Assembly: GCA_017417085.1 (NCBI GenBank)
Contig: JAFPZV010000106.1
Span: 1 to 15,642, forward strand
Reading direction: 5' to 3'
Origin: Deltaproteobacteria bacterium
GTDB taxonomy: Bacteria; Desulfobacterota; Desulfuromonadia; Desulfuromonadales; JAAYDE01
Length of the DNA: 15,642 nt
Below the pieces are notes generated by a model that worked only from the letters and a program-made list of their open reading frames with translations, was not told where the DNA came from and did not search any database. Each line of letters begins with the position of its first letter. The stretch's first letter is position 1. A program made the translations under genes and the position numbers. Shown here one piece after another: positions 1 through 6,889 of the stretch.

Positions 1-2
1 AT

Positions 3-113
3 ATGGGGAGAATTATCGGCAAGGAAGGGCGTACGGCCAAAGCCATGCGCACCCTTCTGAATGCCAAGGCGACGCGGGAGGGGCGGCGTTCCTCTTTGCA
101 GATCCTGGAGTGA
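3..113 (+). CDS. khpA: KhpA-type KH-domain RNA-binding protein, C-terminal fragment (5' end outside window)
   Basis: The last 36 codons of an open frame that enters from the left edge. The fragment begins with the GRIIGKEGR segment, which carries the GxxG loop of a KH RNA-binding domain, followed by the helix TAKAMRTLLNAKA and the terminal strand SSLQILE. This matches the end of the small (about 75-80 aa) KhpA/YlqC proteins that bind RNA, often with KhpB, and are usually encoded between rpsP (S16) and rimM. Its TGA overlaps the rimM ATG by one base (TGATG), which implies translational coupling. The ATG at position 3 is probably internal, because a full KH domain needs about 40 more residues upstream. 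The identification rests on a short fragment and on gene order. Confidence 0.8.
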   Translation: MGRIIGKEGRTAKAMRTLLNAKATREGRRSSLQILE

Positions 114-637
114 TGGTTCAGGAAAGACGGATTTTTGCGGGAACGGTTGTCAAGGTTCATGGGCTGCGTGGTGATGTGAAAGTTCATCTGCCTTCCGAAC
201 GGGAAGCGCTGTTGCGTTATGGACAGCGTTTCATGCTGTATCGGGATGACGCCTTGATAGAGTCCCGGTCCGTCAAACGGGTGGTGCCCTGCGGGGGGGG
301 ATGCCTGGTGCGGTTTGAGGGCATAACGGAAGTCGCGGCAGCCTCCCGGCTGGTTGGCTGCGAGATTTGGATTTCTCCCGGGGACTTGTCTTTTCCCGCG
401 GGGGAGGACGAGCATCCCGCCGCGCTGGTGGGGATGAGCGTCAGGGATGCCAGGTTGGGCGAGATAGGTGTGATCGAGGATTTTTTTGCAACGGCTGCCC
501 ATGGTATCCTGGTAGTGCAGGGCGAGTACGGTGAAGTGCTTCTGCCGAATGTGTCCGGCTTCAAAAAGATGGTGGATTGGAAGGAGCGCAGGCTTTTGGT
601 GGAACTTCCGGAAGGCCTTGTGGATGACGGAAGATGA
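113..637 (+). CDS. rimM: Ribosome maturation factor RimM
   Basis: A 174-aa protein of typical RimM length. RimM binds ribosomal protein S19 and helps fold the 3' major domain of 16S rRNA during 30S assembly in the cytoplasm. The N-terminal beta-barrel (about residues 7-85) has the family signature [15 protein letters not shown]. The C-terminal PRC-barrel (about 95-170) contains the loop [14 protein letters not shown] and ends with the typical [15 protein letters not shown] at 110 directly precedes the ATG at 113. I chose the ATG because it overlaps the khpA stop as TGATG. The 3' end overlaps trmD by four bases (ATGA). The rimM-trmD pair is among the most conserved bacterial gene neighbourhoods. 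Confidence 0.95.
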   Translation: MVQERRIFAGTVVKVHGLRGDVKVHLPSEREALLRYGQRFMLYRDDALIESRSVKRVVPCGGGCLVRFEGITEVAAASRLVGCEIWISPGDLSFPAGEDEHPAALVGMSVRDARLGEIGVIEDFFATAAHGILVVQGEYGEVLLPNVSGFKKMVDWKERRLLVELPEGLVDDGR

Positions 638-1365
638 GATTTGACGTTCTTACTCTGTTTCCGGCCATGTTTGATCCGCTGATGCATGTCGGGGTTATCG
701 GGCGTGCGGCAGCGAAACGGGTCTTTGACATTGAGGTTCATAATCTTCGGGATTGGGCGGATCCGCCCCACTATGTGGTGGATGATGCGCCGTATGGCGG
801 TGGCGGCGGTATGGTAATGAAGCCGGAACCGGTTTGGCGGGCGCTGTCCGCTGTTCGCCGGCAGGCTCCAGATTCTCGTGTCGTCCTGACGACTCCCCAA
901 GGGAAAACTTTCCGACAGCAGGATGCCGTGGCTTTTTCCCGTATGGCCGGAGTGATTTTTTTATGCGGGCGCTATGAGGGGGTGGATGAACGGATCCGTT
1001 CCTGGGTGGATGAGGAGTATTCCATCGGCGACTATGTTCTGACCGGTGGAGAATATGCCGCGTTGGTGATGGTGGATGCCATCGCCCGTCTTGTTCCCGG
1101 AGTGCTGGGCAATGACGCGAGCGCGGAGGATGATTCCTTCAGTGAAGGTCTGCTGGAATATCCCCACTATACCCGGCCCGTGGAGTTTGAGGGAATGACG
1201 GTTCCTTCGGTGCTGGTTTCCGGCAATCATGGGGAAATCGCCCGCTGGCGCCGCCAGGAAAGCTTGCGGCGAACCTTGCTGCGGCGTCCGGATCTGTTGG
1301 CGAAGCAGGAACTGGATGATGCGGATCGCCGTTTTGTGGACGATCTGCGGAAAGGAAACGCATGA
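634..1365 (+). CDS. trmD: tRNA (guanine-37-N1)-methyltransferase TrmD
   Basis: A 243-aa SPOUT-class methyltransferase that uses S-adenosylmethionine to make m1G37 next to the anticodon, preventing +1 frameshifting. Visible signatures are [15 protein letters not shown] (residues 52-66), TTPQGKTF (86-93), and the trefoil-knot SAM site [12 protein letters not shown] followed by [12 protein letters not shown] (129-140). After these come ARLVPGVLG and the catalytic-loop motif EDDSF (165-169), whose second Asp corresponds to the catalytic Asp of E. coli Trm[13 protein letters not shown] (171-182) and a C-terminal helical tRNA-binding domain complete it. The gene overlaps rimM upstream (ATGA) and the next methyltransferase downstream (ATGA), so the three are very likely co-translated. 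No abnormal residues are seen. Confidence 0.97.
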   Translation: MRFDVLTLFPAMFDPLMHVGVIGRAAAKRVFDIEVHNLRDWADPPHYVVDDAPYGGGGGMVMKPEPVWRALSAVRRQAPDSRVVLTTPQGKTFRQQDAVAFSRMAGVIFLCGRYEGVDERIRSWVDEEYSIGDYVLTGGEYAALVMVDAIARLVPGVLGNDASAEDDSFSEGLLEYPHYTRPVEFEGMTVPSVLVSGNHGEIARWRRQESLRRTLLRRPDLLAKQELDDADRRFVDDLRKGNA

Positions 1366-1916
1366 AGCCGCGAGCCTTGGCTTTGGTGCATTATCCGGTG
1401 CTGGATCGGCGTCATGACATTGTCGCCTCGGCGGTGACCAATCTCGATCTGCACGACCTGGCGAGAAGCGCCATGACGTTTGGCTGGAGCCGCTTTTATG
1501 TGGTGACGCCGGTTGAGGAACAGCAGCGTTTGGCGGAAAAGATTCGGGAACACTGGTGCCAGGGCTATGGCGCCGTATATAATCCGGATCGCCGGCAGGC
1601 GCTGGAACTCATGGAGATCTGCCCGGATCTGGATGAGGCGCTTCGCCGTTGGGAATCCTGGACCGGTGAACGGGCCTTGCCGGTGCTGACGGGTGCCGCG
1701 GTCCAAAACGGCATGTCCTGCCAGCAGTGCAGGGACTTGATGCAGGATTCGCCCTTGCTGCTGATCTTCGGAACGGGCTGGGGACTGGCCCCGCCGTTGT
1801 TTGAACGCGGCTGGCCAACGCTGGAGCCGATTCGGGGAGCGGGCACCTACAATCATCTGGCGGTGCGTGCGGCGGCGGCCATCTTTATGGACCGCCTGAG
1901 TGAAAATCGGATTTAG
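1362..1916 (+). CDS. COG4752-type SPOUT RNA methyltransferase (function uncharacterised)
   Basis: A 184-aa protein recognisable as the small SPOUT methyltransferase-like family often encoded between trmD and rplS. The start has the typical [11 protein letters not shown] (residues 7-17), followed by [16 protein letters not shown] (27-42). The knotted SAM-binding region reads [14 protein letters not shown] (132-145) and ends with [17 protein letters not shown] (163-179), where the family normally has the closing knot helix. The ATG overlaps the trmD TGA (ATGA). An RNA substrate is expected from the fold and the tRNA/ribosome operon, but no target is known to me for this family, so the exact modification is left open. 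Three Cys (66, 120, 123), including a CQQC pair, are not part of the SPOUT core. Confidence 0.85.
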   Translation: MKPRALALVHYPVLDRRHDIVASAVTNLDLHDLARSAMTFGWSRFYVVTPVEEQQRLAEKIREHWCQGYGAVYNPDRRQALELMEICPDLDEALRRWESWTGERALPVLTGAAVQNGMSCQQCRDLMQDSPLLLIFGTGWGLAPPLFERGWPTLEPIRGAGTYNHLAVRAAAAIFMDRLSENRI

Positions 1917-1957
1917 TACGTTAAACGTTTTTGTGGCAGGGCAGTTGAAAAAGATGT

Positions 1958-1985
1958 TTTTCAGGCTGCAATAATTTATTATAAA
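1958..1985 (+). promoter_or_regulatory. Possible internal promoter for rplS (weak)
   Basis: The 128-bp gap before rplS is AT-rich in its middle, unlike the surrounding genes. A TATAAA at 1980-1985 lies 16 bp after TTTTCA at 1958-1963, a plausible but weak sigma-70-type pair. A better -35-like TTGAAA at 1945-1950 has no -10 at proper spacing. The gap between otherwise overlapping genes suggests a separate signal for L19, but rplS may simply be read from the upstream promoter. Confidence 0.3.
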
Positions 1986-2001
1986 CACTGTAAATATCAT
2001 A

Positions 2002-2027
2002 AGGATGAACCGTAGGGTTCTCATCCT
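2002..2027 (+). promoter_or_regulatory. Hairpin leader just upstream of rplS ribosome binding site (candidate L19 leader)
   Basis: AGGATGA (2002-2008) pairs with TCATCCT (2021-2027). The helix continues as A2009-T2018, C2010-G2017 and C2011-G2016 around a GTAG loop, with a two-base bulge. It ends four bases before the strong Shine-Dalgarno AGGAGG at 2031-2036, eight bases before the ATG. TCCT (2024-2027) can alternatively pair with AGGA (2031-2034) of the Shine-Dalgarno, so the two pairings exclude each other. This could regulate L19 translation, as r-protein leaders do. It is an inference from pairing only. Confidence 0.45.
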
Positions 2028-2044
2028 GTCAGGAGGAAAGAATC

Positions 2045-2389
2045 ATGAATATCATTGATGAAATTGGCCGGGAACAGATGAAGACCGACATCCCGCCCTT
2101 CAAGGCCGGCGATACGCTCAAGGTCCACGTCAAGATTGTGGAAGGCGACAAGCATCGTATCCAGATGTTTCAGGGAGTATGCATCAGCCGCAAGAACAAT
2201 CTTATCAGCTCTACCTTCACGGTGCGCAAAATTTCCGACGGCATCGGCGTAGAGAGAATTTTCCCGCTGCATTCCCCGAACGTCGACAAGATCGAAGTGC
2301 TGAAGATTGGCCGGGTACGCCGCGCAAAACTGTACTACCTGCGCAAACTGCAGGGCAAGGCCGCGCGTATTCAGGAGAAACGCTACTGA
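2045..2389 (+). CDS. rplS: 50S ribosomal protein L19
   Basis: A 114-aa protein with normal L19 length and composition. It binds 23S rRNA at the 30S-50S interface. Family hallmarks are the N-terminal helix ending [19 protein letters not shown], the segment [14 protein letters not shown] (residues 38-51), [21 protein letters not shown] and the basic C-terminus [23 protein letters not shown]. The start is fixed by AGGAGG eight bases upstream. It stands apart from its neighbours: a hairpin-bearing leader precedes it and a strong terminator follows it, so it can be expressed as its own unit within the cluster. Confidence 0.98.
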   Translation: MNIIDEIGREQMKTDIPPFKAGDTLKVHVKIVEGDKHRIQMFQGVCISRKNNLISSTFTVRKISDGIGVERIFPLHSPNVDKIEVLKIGRVRRAKLYYLRKLQGKAARIQEKRY

Positions 2390-2412
2390 GAGAAGCGTGT
2401 TTCGTTTTCATG

Positions 2413-2446
2413 AAAAGGCCCCATTTCCTGGGGCCTTTTATTTTTT
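2413..2446 (+). terminator. Rho-independent terminator after rplS
   Basis: A ten-base-pair stem AAAAGGCCCC / GGGGCCTTTT (2413-2422 and 2430-2439) closes a seven-base loop and runs directly into a T-rich tail (TTTTATTTTTT). It lies 24 bases after the rplS stop. The rnhB ATG begins 15 bases beyond it, so rnhB is expressed by read-through or from a promoter I could not identify. Confidence 0.92.
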
Positions 2447-2460
2447 ACGGTGCTTGAAGG

Positions 2461-3093
2461 ATGAGGAAGGCAAACCGGGAAGCATCAGCTGATGACGAGC
2501 GTGCGTTGTGGCGGCAGGGATTTACGGCCGTCGCCGGTGTTGACGAAGTTGGACGAGGTCCTTTGGCGGGCCCGGTGGTGGCGGCGGCGGTCATCCTTGG
2601 CGAGGACACACAGCTGCCGGGATTGCGGGATTCAAAGCAGCTTTCCGCAGCCCGGCGCGAAGAGCTTTTTTTCAGGATTCGCCGTGAGGCTTTGAGCATT
2701 GGATTGGGCATAGTGTCTCCGGAGGAAATTGATCGCCTGAACATTTTGCGGGCCAGTCTGCTGGCGATGAAGAAGGCGGTGGAGTCCATGAAGAAGCCGG
2801 CTGATTTTCTGCTGGTGGACGGCATTTTCACCATCCCCGATCTGGCGGTGGAACGTCCCCAGCGGGCTCTGAAACAAGGTGACGCCCGTTGCCGGGCGAT
2901 TGCCGCGGCTTCCATTGTGGCCAAGGTGATTCGTGACGGCATTATGACCGTTCAGGATCGACTCTATCCGGGCTATGGGCTGGCCGGCAACAAGGGCTAT
3001 CCCACGGCGGAACACCGCGCGGCGATTGCCAGGCTGGGCGTGTCGCCAATCCATCGCCGGACCTTTCGCGGCGTGCGGGAGTATCTGGAGTGA
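2461..3093 (+). CDS. rnhB: Ribonuclease HII
   Basis: A 210-aa RNase HII, which removes RNA from RNA-DNA hybrids and nicks at single misincorporated ribonucleotides. The active-site motif AGVDEVGRGPLAGPV (residues 25-39) supplies Asp28 and Glu29. LRDSKQLS (56-63), LLVDG (Asp120) and KQGDARCRAIAAASIVAKV followed by IRD (Asp159) complete the DEDD set. The C-terminal SPIHRRTF is the usual end segment. The ATG at 2461 is the only good in-frame start before the first motif. Its AAGG Shine-Dalgarno abuts the ATG too closely, so translation may be weak. The stop overlaps the yraN GTG (GTGA), implying coupling. rnhB-yraN after rplS is a common order. Confidence 0.96.
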   Translation: MRKANREASADDERALWRQGFTAVAGVDEVGRGPLAGPVVAAAVILGEDTQLPGLRDSKQLSAARREELFFRIRREALSIGLGIVSPEEIDRLNILRASLLAMKKAVESMKKPADFLLVDGIFTIPDLAVERPQRALKQGDARCRAIAAASIVAKVIRDGIMTVQDRLYPGYGLAGNKGYPTAEHRAAIARLGVSPIHRRTFRGVREYLE

Positions 3094-3452
3094 CCGATAC
3101 CCGGCAGACCCTGGGCCGCTGGGGCGAAGATTTGGCGGCGGCCTACCTGCAGCAGCGGGGCATGGTCATTCTGGAGCGCAACTTCCGGGGAAAACGCGGC
3201 GAGGTGGATATCATCGCGCGTGATGGGGGAGATTTGGTGTTTGTCGAGGTCAAAACCCGCCGCAGCGAGACGTTCGGAATACCGCAGGAGGCGGTGAACT
3301 GGCACAAACGGCAGCAGATTATCCATCTGGCCGAAGTCTATCTGCAACGTCATCCTTCTCTTTTGCAGCCGCGTTTCGATGTTGTTGCCATCATGGTAAG
3401 GCCGCATGCGGAGCCGCTGGTCGAACATCTGCCCAACGCCTTCATCGCTTGA
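3090..3452 (+). CDS. yraN: YraN family (UPF0102) endonuclease-like protein
   Basis: A 120-aa protein of usual family length, starting with GTG that overlaps the rnhB stop. It contains the restriction-endonuclease-like fold signature: LGRWGEDLAAAYL (residues 8-20), RNFRGKRGEVDIIARD (Glu38, Asp40) and LVFVEVKTRR (Glu53, Lys55), the ExK of the PD-(D/E)xK nuclease superfamily. The family is almost universal in bacteria next to rnhB. Its biological role is not firmly established; a role in DNA or RNA processing is inferred from the fold. The C-terminus (about 95-120) is short and ends 43 bases before the convergent terminator stem. Confidence 0.92.
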   Translation: MTDTRQTLGRWGEDLAAAYLQQRGMVILERNFRGKRGEVDIIARDGGDLVFVEVKTRRSETFGIPQEAVNWHKRQQIIHLAEVYLQRHPSLLQPRFDVVAIMVRPHAEPLVEHLPNAFIA

Positions 3453-3495
3453 AACCTTCAATGTTGCTCCCGCTCTGGATGGAGCCTCCTTACAG

Positions 3496-3531
3496 TTGTG
3501 CCCGGGAAAATTTGTTTTTTCCCGGGCACAA
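3496..3531. terminator. Bidirectional terminator between convergent yraN and the symporter gene
   Basis: A perfect 15-bp inverted repeat, TTGTGCCCGGGAAAA (3496-3510) and its complement (3517-3531), around a six-base loop. The arms carry A-runs and T-runs on the loop-proximal side and a GC core. On the plus strand the stem is followed by AATTTCTTC. On the minus strand it lies 45 bases after the symporter stop. The position between convergent genes supports a shared terminator. The T-tract after the stem is poor on both strands, so efficiency is uncertain. Confidence 0.75.
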
Positions 3532-3576
3532 ATTTCTTCAAAATTCTTCCAAAAATTTTTTCTGCCAGGCTCGGAA

Positions 3577-5130
3577 TTATGCCTGACGATTCGTCTCTCC
3601 CAGAGCCAGGTGCTGCGGCACCGTGACCATGCGCTCATAGGAGGCGAAGGCGTCGTCCACCAGTTTCTTGTCGGGCTTTTTCGTGAACCACGAAACCACC
3701 GGCACGATAACCAGTCCGGCGATCATGCAGAAGGCGCCCGCGTTGATGGGGGATTTCAACATCGCCGGGAAAAATCCGCGGAACATGATGTTGGCCAGCA
3801 TGAGGATGGTGGAAAACAGGAAGCAGGACCAGCAGGCCGTGCTGCTCGCGCCCTTCCAGTAGAGCCCGTAGAGGAAGGGGGCCAGGAAGGCTCCGGCCAG
3901 AGCGCCCCAGGACACGCCCATCAGCTGGGCGATGAAGGTGACGTTCGAGCGGTACTGGATCAGCGCCAGGATGACGGAGATGACGATAAAGACGACGATC
4001 AGGCAGCGCATTATGAATACCTGTTTTTTCTCGTCCATTCCCTTGAAGAAATGTCCCTTCAGGAAATCGATGGTGAGTGTCGAACTGGAGGTCAGTACCA
4101 GCGACGAGAGCGTCGACATGGAGGCGGAGAGCACGAGGATGACCACTACCGCCAGCAACAGCTCGGGCAGGCTGGAAAGCATCGCGGGGATGATGGCGTC
4201 ATAGCCTTCCGTGGCCACATTTACCTTCCCGGAGAACAGACGCCCGAAGCCGCCCAGGAAGTAGCAGCCGCCTGCCACGACCAGCGCGAAGAGCGTGGAA
4301 ATGACCGTACCGGTGTCGACGGACTTCTCGTTGCGGATGGCGTAGAACTTCTGCACCATCTGGGGCAGGCCCCAGGTGCCCAGGCTGGTGAGGATTATCA
4401 CGCCCAGCAGGTTTGCCGGATCCGGCCCGAAGAAGGAGGCGAAGATACCCGGGATGTCGGAGGTGGCCGGGTCGGAAACCTTTGCCAGACCGGTCAGCGA
4501 GGCCATGAAACCGCCCTGCGAGCTCAGGACGTTGACGATGACCGCGGAGATACCCACCAGCATGATGATGCCCTGGATAAAGTCGTTGATCGCGGTGGCC
4601 ATGTAGCCGCCGATGACGACGTAAATGCCGGTCAGCAATGCCATCCCGATGACGCAGACCGAGTAGTCAATGTTGAAGGCCATGCCGAAGAGGCGTGAAA
4701 GGCCGTTGAACAGCGAGGCCGTATAGGGAATCAGAAAGATGAAGGTAATGATTGAAGCGGCAATCTTCAGATTCTCGGAACAGAAACGTTTACCAAAGAA
4801 TTCCGGCATGGTCGCGGTATCCAGATACTGGGTCATGATGCGGGTACGACGGCCCAGAACTGCCCAGGCCAAAAGCGAGCCAATGAGCGCGTTGCCGATG
4901 CCCACCCAGGTGGCGGCAATACCATAACGCCAGCCGAACTGCCCAGCATAACCAACGAAGATTACGGCGGAAAAGTAGGAGGTGCCATAGGCAAAGGCGG
5001 TCAGCCAGGGGCCAACCGCGCGCCCTCCCAGGACGAATCCGTTGACATCCGTCGCGGTCTTGCGGCAGTACCAGCCGACGAAAATCATGATGGCGAAAAA
5101 CACCAGCAGCAACACAATCTTGAGATCCAT
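3577..5130 (-). CDS. Sodium:solute symporter (SSS family), substrate unknown
   Basis: A 517-aa, very hydrophobic inner-membrane protein with about 13 predicted membrane segments and the SSS (LeuT-fold) layout. The N-terminus has a first transmembrane helix (5-20), then a charged turn and VNGFVLGGRAVGPW (29-42), the family's typical loop before TM2. TM2 contains YGTSYFSAVIFVGYAG. The TM8-like segment LSASMSTLSSLVLTSSS (334-350) has the AxxST pattern (Ala336, Ser339, Thr340) expected at the Na2 sodium site, followed by the usual TLTIDF. The C-terminal tail is hydrophilic. SSS members carry sugars, proline, pantothenate or short carboxylates, and motifs alone do not pick between these. An AGGAG lies 11 bases before the ATG. 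The gene diverges from the LeuA-like/acyl-CoA synthetase operon, so a related carboxylate substrate is a reasonable guess. Confidence 0.88.
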   Translation of the reverse strand: MDLKIVLLLVFFAIMIFVGWYCRKTATDVNGFVLGGRAVGPWLTAFAYGTSYFSAVIFVGYAGQFGWRYGIAATWVGIGNALIGSLLAWAVLGRRTRIMTQYLDTATMPEFFGKRFCSENLKIAASIITFIFLIPYTASLFNGLSRLFGMAFNIDYSVCVIGMALLTGIYVVIGGYMATAINDFIQGIIMLVGISAVIVNVLSSQGGFMASLTGLAKVSDPATSDIPGIFASFFGPDPANLLGVIILTSLGTWGLPQMVQKFYAIRNEKSVDTGTVISTLFALVVAGGCYFLGGFGRLFSGKVNVATEGYDAIIPAMLSSLPELLLAVVVILVLSASMSTLSSLVLTSSSTLTIDFLKGHFFKGMDEKKQVFIMRCLIVVFIVISVILALIQYRSNVTFIAQLMGVSWGALAGAFLAPFLYGLYWKGASSTACWSCFLFSTILMLANIMFRGFFPAMLKSPINAGAFCMIAGLVIVPVVSWFTKKPDKKLVDDAFASYERMVTVPQHLALGETNRQA

Positions 5131-5202
5131 GAAACAATTTGCTCCTTTCCCTTTTCTGAAAGTACGTTAGTGGTGATGCAGCAATAAAAATATAAGCCTT
5201 CT

Positions 5203-5231
5203 ATTCTACCATTTTCAGTCAGGTACCACAA
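5203..5231 (-). promoter_or_regulatory. Predicted sigma-70 promoter for the symporter gene
   Basis: Read on the minus strand, TTGTGG (5231-5226) and TAGAAT (5208-5203) are separated by exactly 17 bases. The -10 lies about 70 bases upstream of the ATG, preceding a leader with the Shine-Dalgarno GGAAAGGAG. It is a good match to the bacterial consensus, but prediction is by eye only. Confidence 0.55.
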
Positions 5232-5304
5232 TGCAATTTGAAAGGAATTGAAAAGATTTTCAGGGAAAGGCGAACGTGCTCCGGAAAATAAATCTTTTAA
5301 TATC

Positions 5305-5334
5305 TTGAATATTTATTGGATAAAAGTTTATAAA
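5305..5334 (+). promoter_or_regulatory. Predicted promoter for the LeuA-like / acyl-CoA synthetase operon
   Basis: TTGAAT (5305-5310) and TATAAA (5329-5334) are 18 bases apart on the plus strand. The -35 sits between the arms of the AATAAAT/ATTTATT inverted repeat, where a bound regulator would block polymerase. It is about 150 bases upstream of the first gene, whose Shine-Dalgarno AGAGAGGA (5464-5471) is 11 bases before the ATG. Confidence 0.5.
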
Positions 5335-5482
5335 AACAAATTTATTTCCCCGGCGGGACAGGGAACGGCTTTGTCCTTTGAATCTTTGAAAAGACACCGG
5401 GCGTCAGTGGGAGGGCGTTTCGGGGGAGGGGAGACGTTCAACCCTTGATAAAACACTTCTTTAGAGAGAGGAAACACAAGAC

Positions 5483-6889
5483 ATGAGCACGATTCGGATG
5501 AGCGACATAACCTTGAAACAGAAGGCGGCGGAAATACTGACGTTCAAGGAGAAAATCGAGCTGGTGAAACTGCTGGACAGACTGGGAGTGGATGTCGTCG
5601 AACTGAAAGGCATCGAACACGCCAAGGCGGACAGCCTCTCGATCAAGACGATGGGCGATACGCTGAAGGAAGGCATCCTCTGTGTGGAGGTCAAGCCGGA
5701 AAAGGCGCAGATCGATCTGACGGTGGAGGCTCTGCGCAGTGCCGGAAAACCGCGTCTTCAGATTGCTGCGCCCACAAGTCTCGTCCAGATGGAGTATCTC
5801 TGGCATATGAAGCCGGAAAAACTGCGGGAAACCGTCGTGGACGCAATCGCCTATGCCGCGTCCCGGATTGCGGATGTGGAGTTTGTGGCTCTTGATGCGA
5901 CCCGCAGCGAAAGGGATTTTCTCTACGCAATGGCGGGGGCGGCCATTGAGGCGGGCGCGAAGACCATCACGCTCTGTGACAACGCCGGCAATATGCTTCC
6001 GGCGGAATTTTCGGCCTTTGTCGAGGAGGCCAAACGGAGTATCCCCGGCCTTGATCGGGCAGCACTGGGCATTTCCTGTTGTGACGACATCGCCATGGCG
6101 GACGCGTGCAGCATCGTCTCGCTCATTGCGGGCGCTGCCGAGGTGAAGGCCTCCATCTATCCGGAAGGGCAGGCCCCGCTCAGGAATCTTGCCGTGCTGC
6201 TTCGCAAGAAGGGTTCCGAGTACGGCCTTTCCAGCAATATGCGCACTGTGGAACTGACGCGAGTTTGCGATCAGGCGGCACGGCTTTTCACCACGACCCG
6301 CAGCCAGAACTCGCCTTTTGAAAATGGCGTCCGCGAAACGGATGACGAGAGTTACTTCACGGTACATGACGATATCGACACCATTGTTCGGGAGACCAGA
6401 AACCTGGGCTACGATCTTGGCGAGGAGGATCAGGCTCTGGTCTACGAGGCCTTTACGCGGCTGGCGAGCAAGAAGGAGCTGGTTTACGCGCGTGAAATCG
6501 ATGCGATTGTGGCCTCTGCCGCCCTGCAGGTGCCGCCGACCTACCAGCTTGGAGACTTCATCATCAATTCGGGCAACGTGTTTTCCGCCACCGCCCATAT
6601 CCGTCTGAAACGTGGCGGCGAGATGCTGGAAAGCGTCGCCTTGGGAGACGGTCCCGTGGATGCGGCCTTCCTTGCCATCGAACAGATCACCGGCCGGCAT
6701 TACGAACTCGACGACTTCCAGATCCAGTCGGTTACCGAAGGCCGCGAGGCCATGGGCGAAACGGTCGTGAAACTGCTTTCGGGCGGCAAGATCTATTCCG
6801 GCCGGGGGCTTTCCACCGATATCATCGGCTCCAGCATCAGCGCGTATATCAACGCCCTGAACAAGATCGTCTATGAGGAGGAAAGCTGA
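5483..6889 (+). CDS. LeuA-like protein: degenerate DRE-TIM (isopropylmalate synthase-type) barrel plus intact LeuA regulatory domain
   Basis: A 468-aa protein aligning by eye over its length with 2-isopropylmalate/homocitrate synthases. Residues 5-265 form the HMGL-like TIM barrel: EKIELVKLLDRLGVDVVE, VEFVALDATRSERDFL (132-147) and ITLCDNAGNMLPAEF (162-176) are recognisable. Residues 355-465 are a well-conserved LeuA dimer/allosteric domain: ALGDGPVDAAFLAIEQITG and YSGRGLSTDIIGSSISAYINALN. Key catalytic positions are changed. The canonical DTTLRDG at the start reads DITLKQK (8-14), losing the catalytic Arg and metal-binding Asp. The metal-binding HxH (HCHND) reads SCCDD (198-202). The GxGERAGN loop reads SIYPEGQA. 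A normal leucine-pathway role is therefore unlikely, and no leuB, leuC or leuD is nearby. It could be a pseudoenzyme, a regulator, or an enzyme with altered chemistry. The stop overlaps the next ATG (TGATG). Confidence 0.8.
   Translation: MSTIRMSDITLKQKAAEILTFKEKIELVKLLDRLGVDVVELKGIEHAKADSLSIKTMGDTLKEGILCVEVKPEKAQIDLTVEALRSAGKPRLQIAAPTSLVQMEYLWHMKPEKLRETVVDAIAYAASRIADVEFVALDATRSERDFLYAMAGAAIEAGAKTITLCDNAGNMLPAEFSAFVEEAKRSIPGLDRAALGISCCDDIAMADACSIVSLIAGAAEVKASIYPEGQAPLRNLAVLLRKKGSEYGLSSNMRTVELTRVCDQAARLFTTTRSQNSPFENGVRETDDESYFTVHDDIDTIVRETRNLGYDLGEEDQALVYEAFTRLASKKELVYAREIDAIVASAALQVPPTYQLGDFIINSGNVFSATAHIRLKRGGEMLESVALGDGPVDAAFLAIEQITGRHYELDDFQIQSVTEGREAMGETVVKLLSGGKIYSGRGLSTDIIGSSISAYINALNKIVYEEES

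Larger units (their letters stand above)
5131..5482. other. Divergent intergenic regulatory region (352 bp)
   Basis: No gene is present here. The centre (about 5160-5350) is markedly AT-rich compared with the flanking genes. It holds divergent promoter-like sequences and an inverted repeat, AATAAAT (5287-5293) / ATTTATT (5311-5317), flanking the -35 of the rightward promoter. The rightward transcript would have a leader of about 140 bases (5341-5482), GC-rich in its middle, with a polypurine stretch (about 5408-5433) and a weak GGACA/TGTCC stem. I do not recognise a known riboswitch in it. Confidence 0.6.

Noticed and set aside
3406..4698. A 430-codon plus-strand open frame across the symporter gene
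   Set aside because: The translation is a Gln/His/Gly/Asp-rich low-complexity string that also runs through the bidirectional terminator. The minus strand encodes a clear SSS transporter.
5483..6889. Annotation of the LeuA-like gene as leucine biosynthetic leuA
   Set aside because: Key metal and catalytic residues are absent and leuB, leuC and leuD are not adjacent, so the name would imply an activity the sequence does not support.
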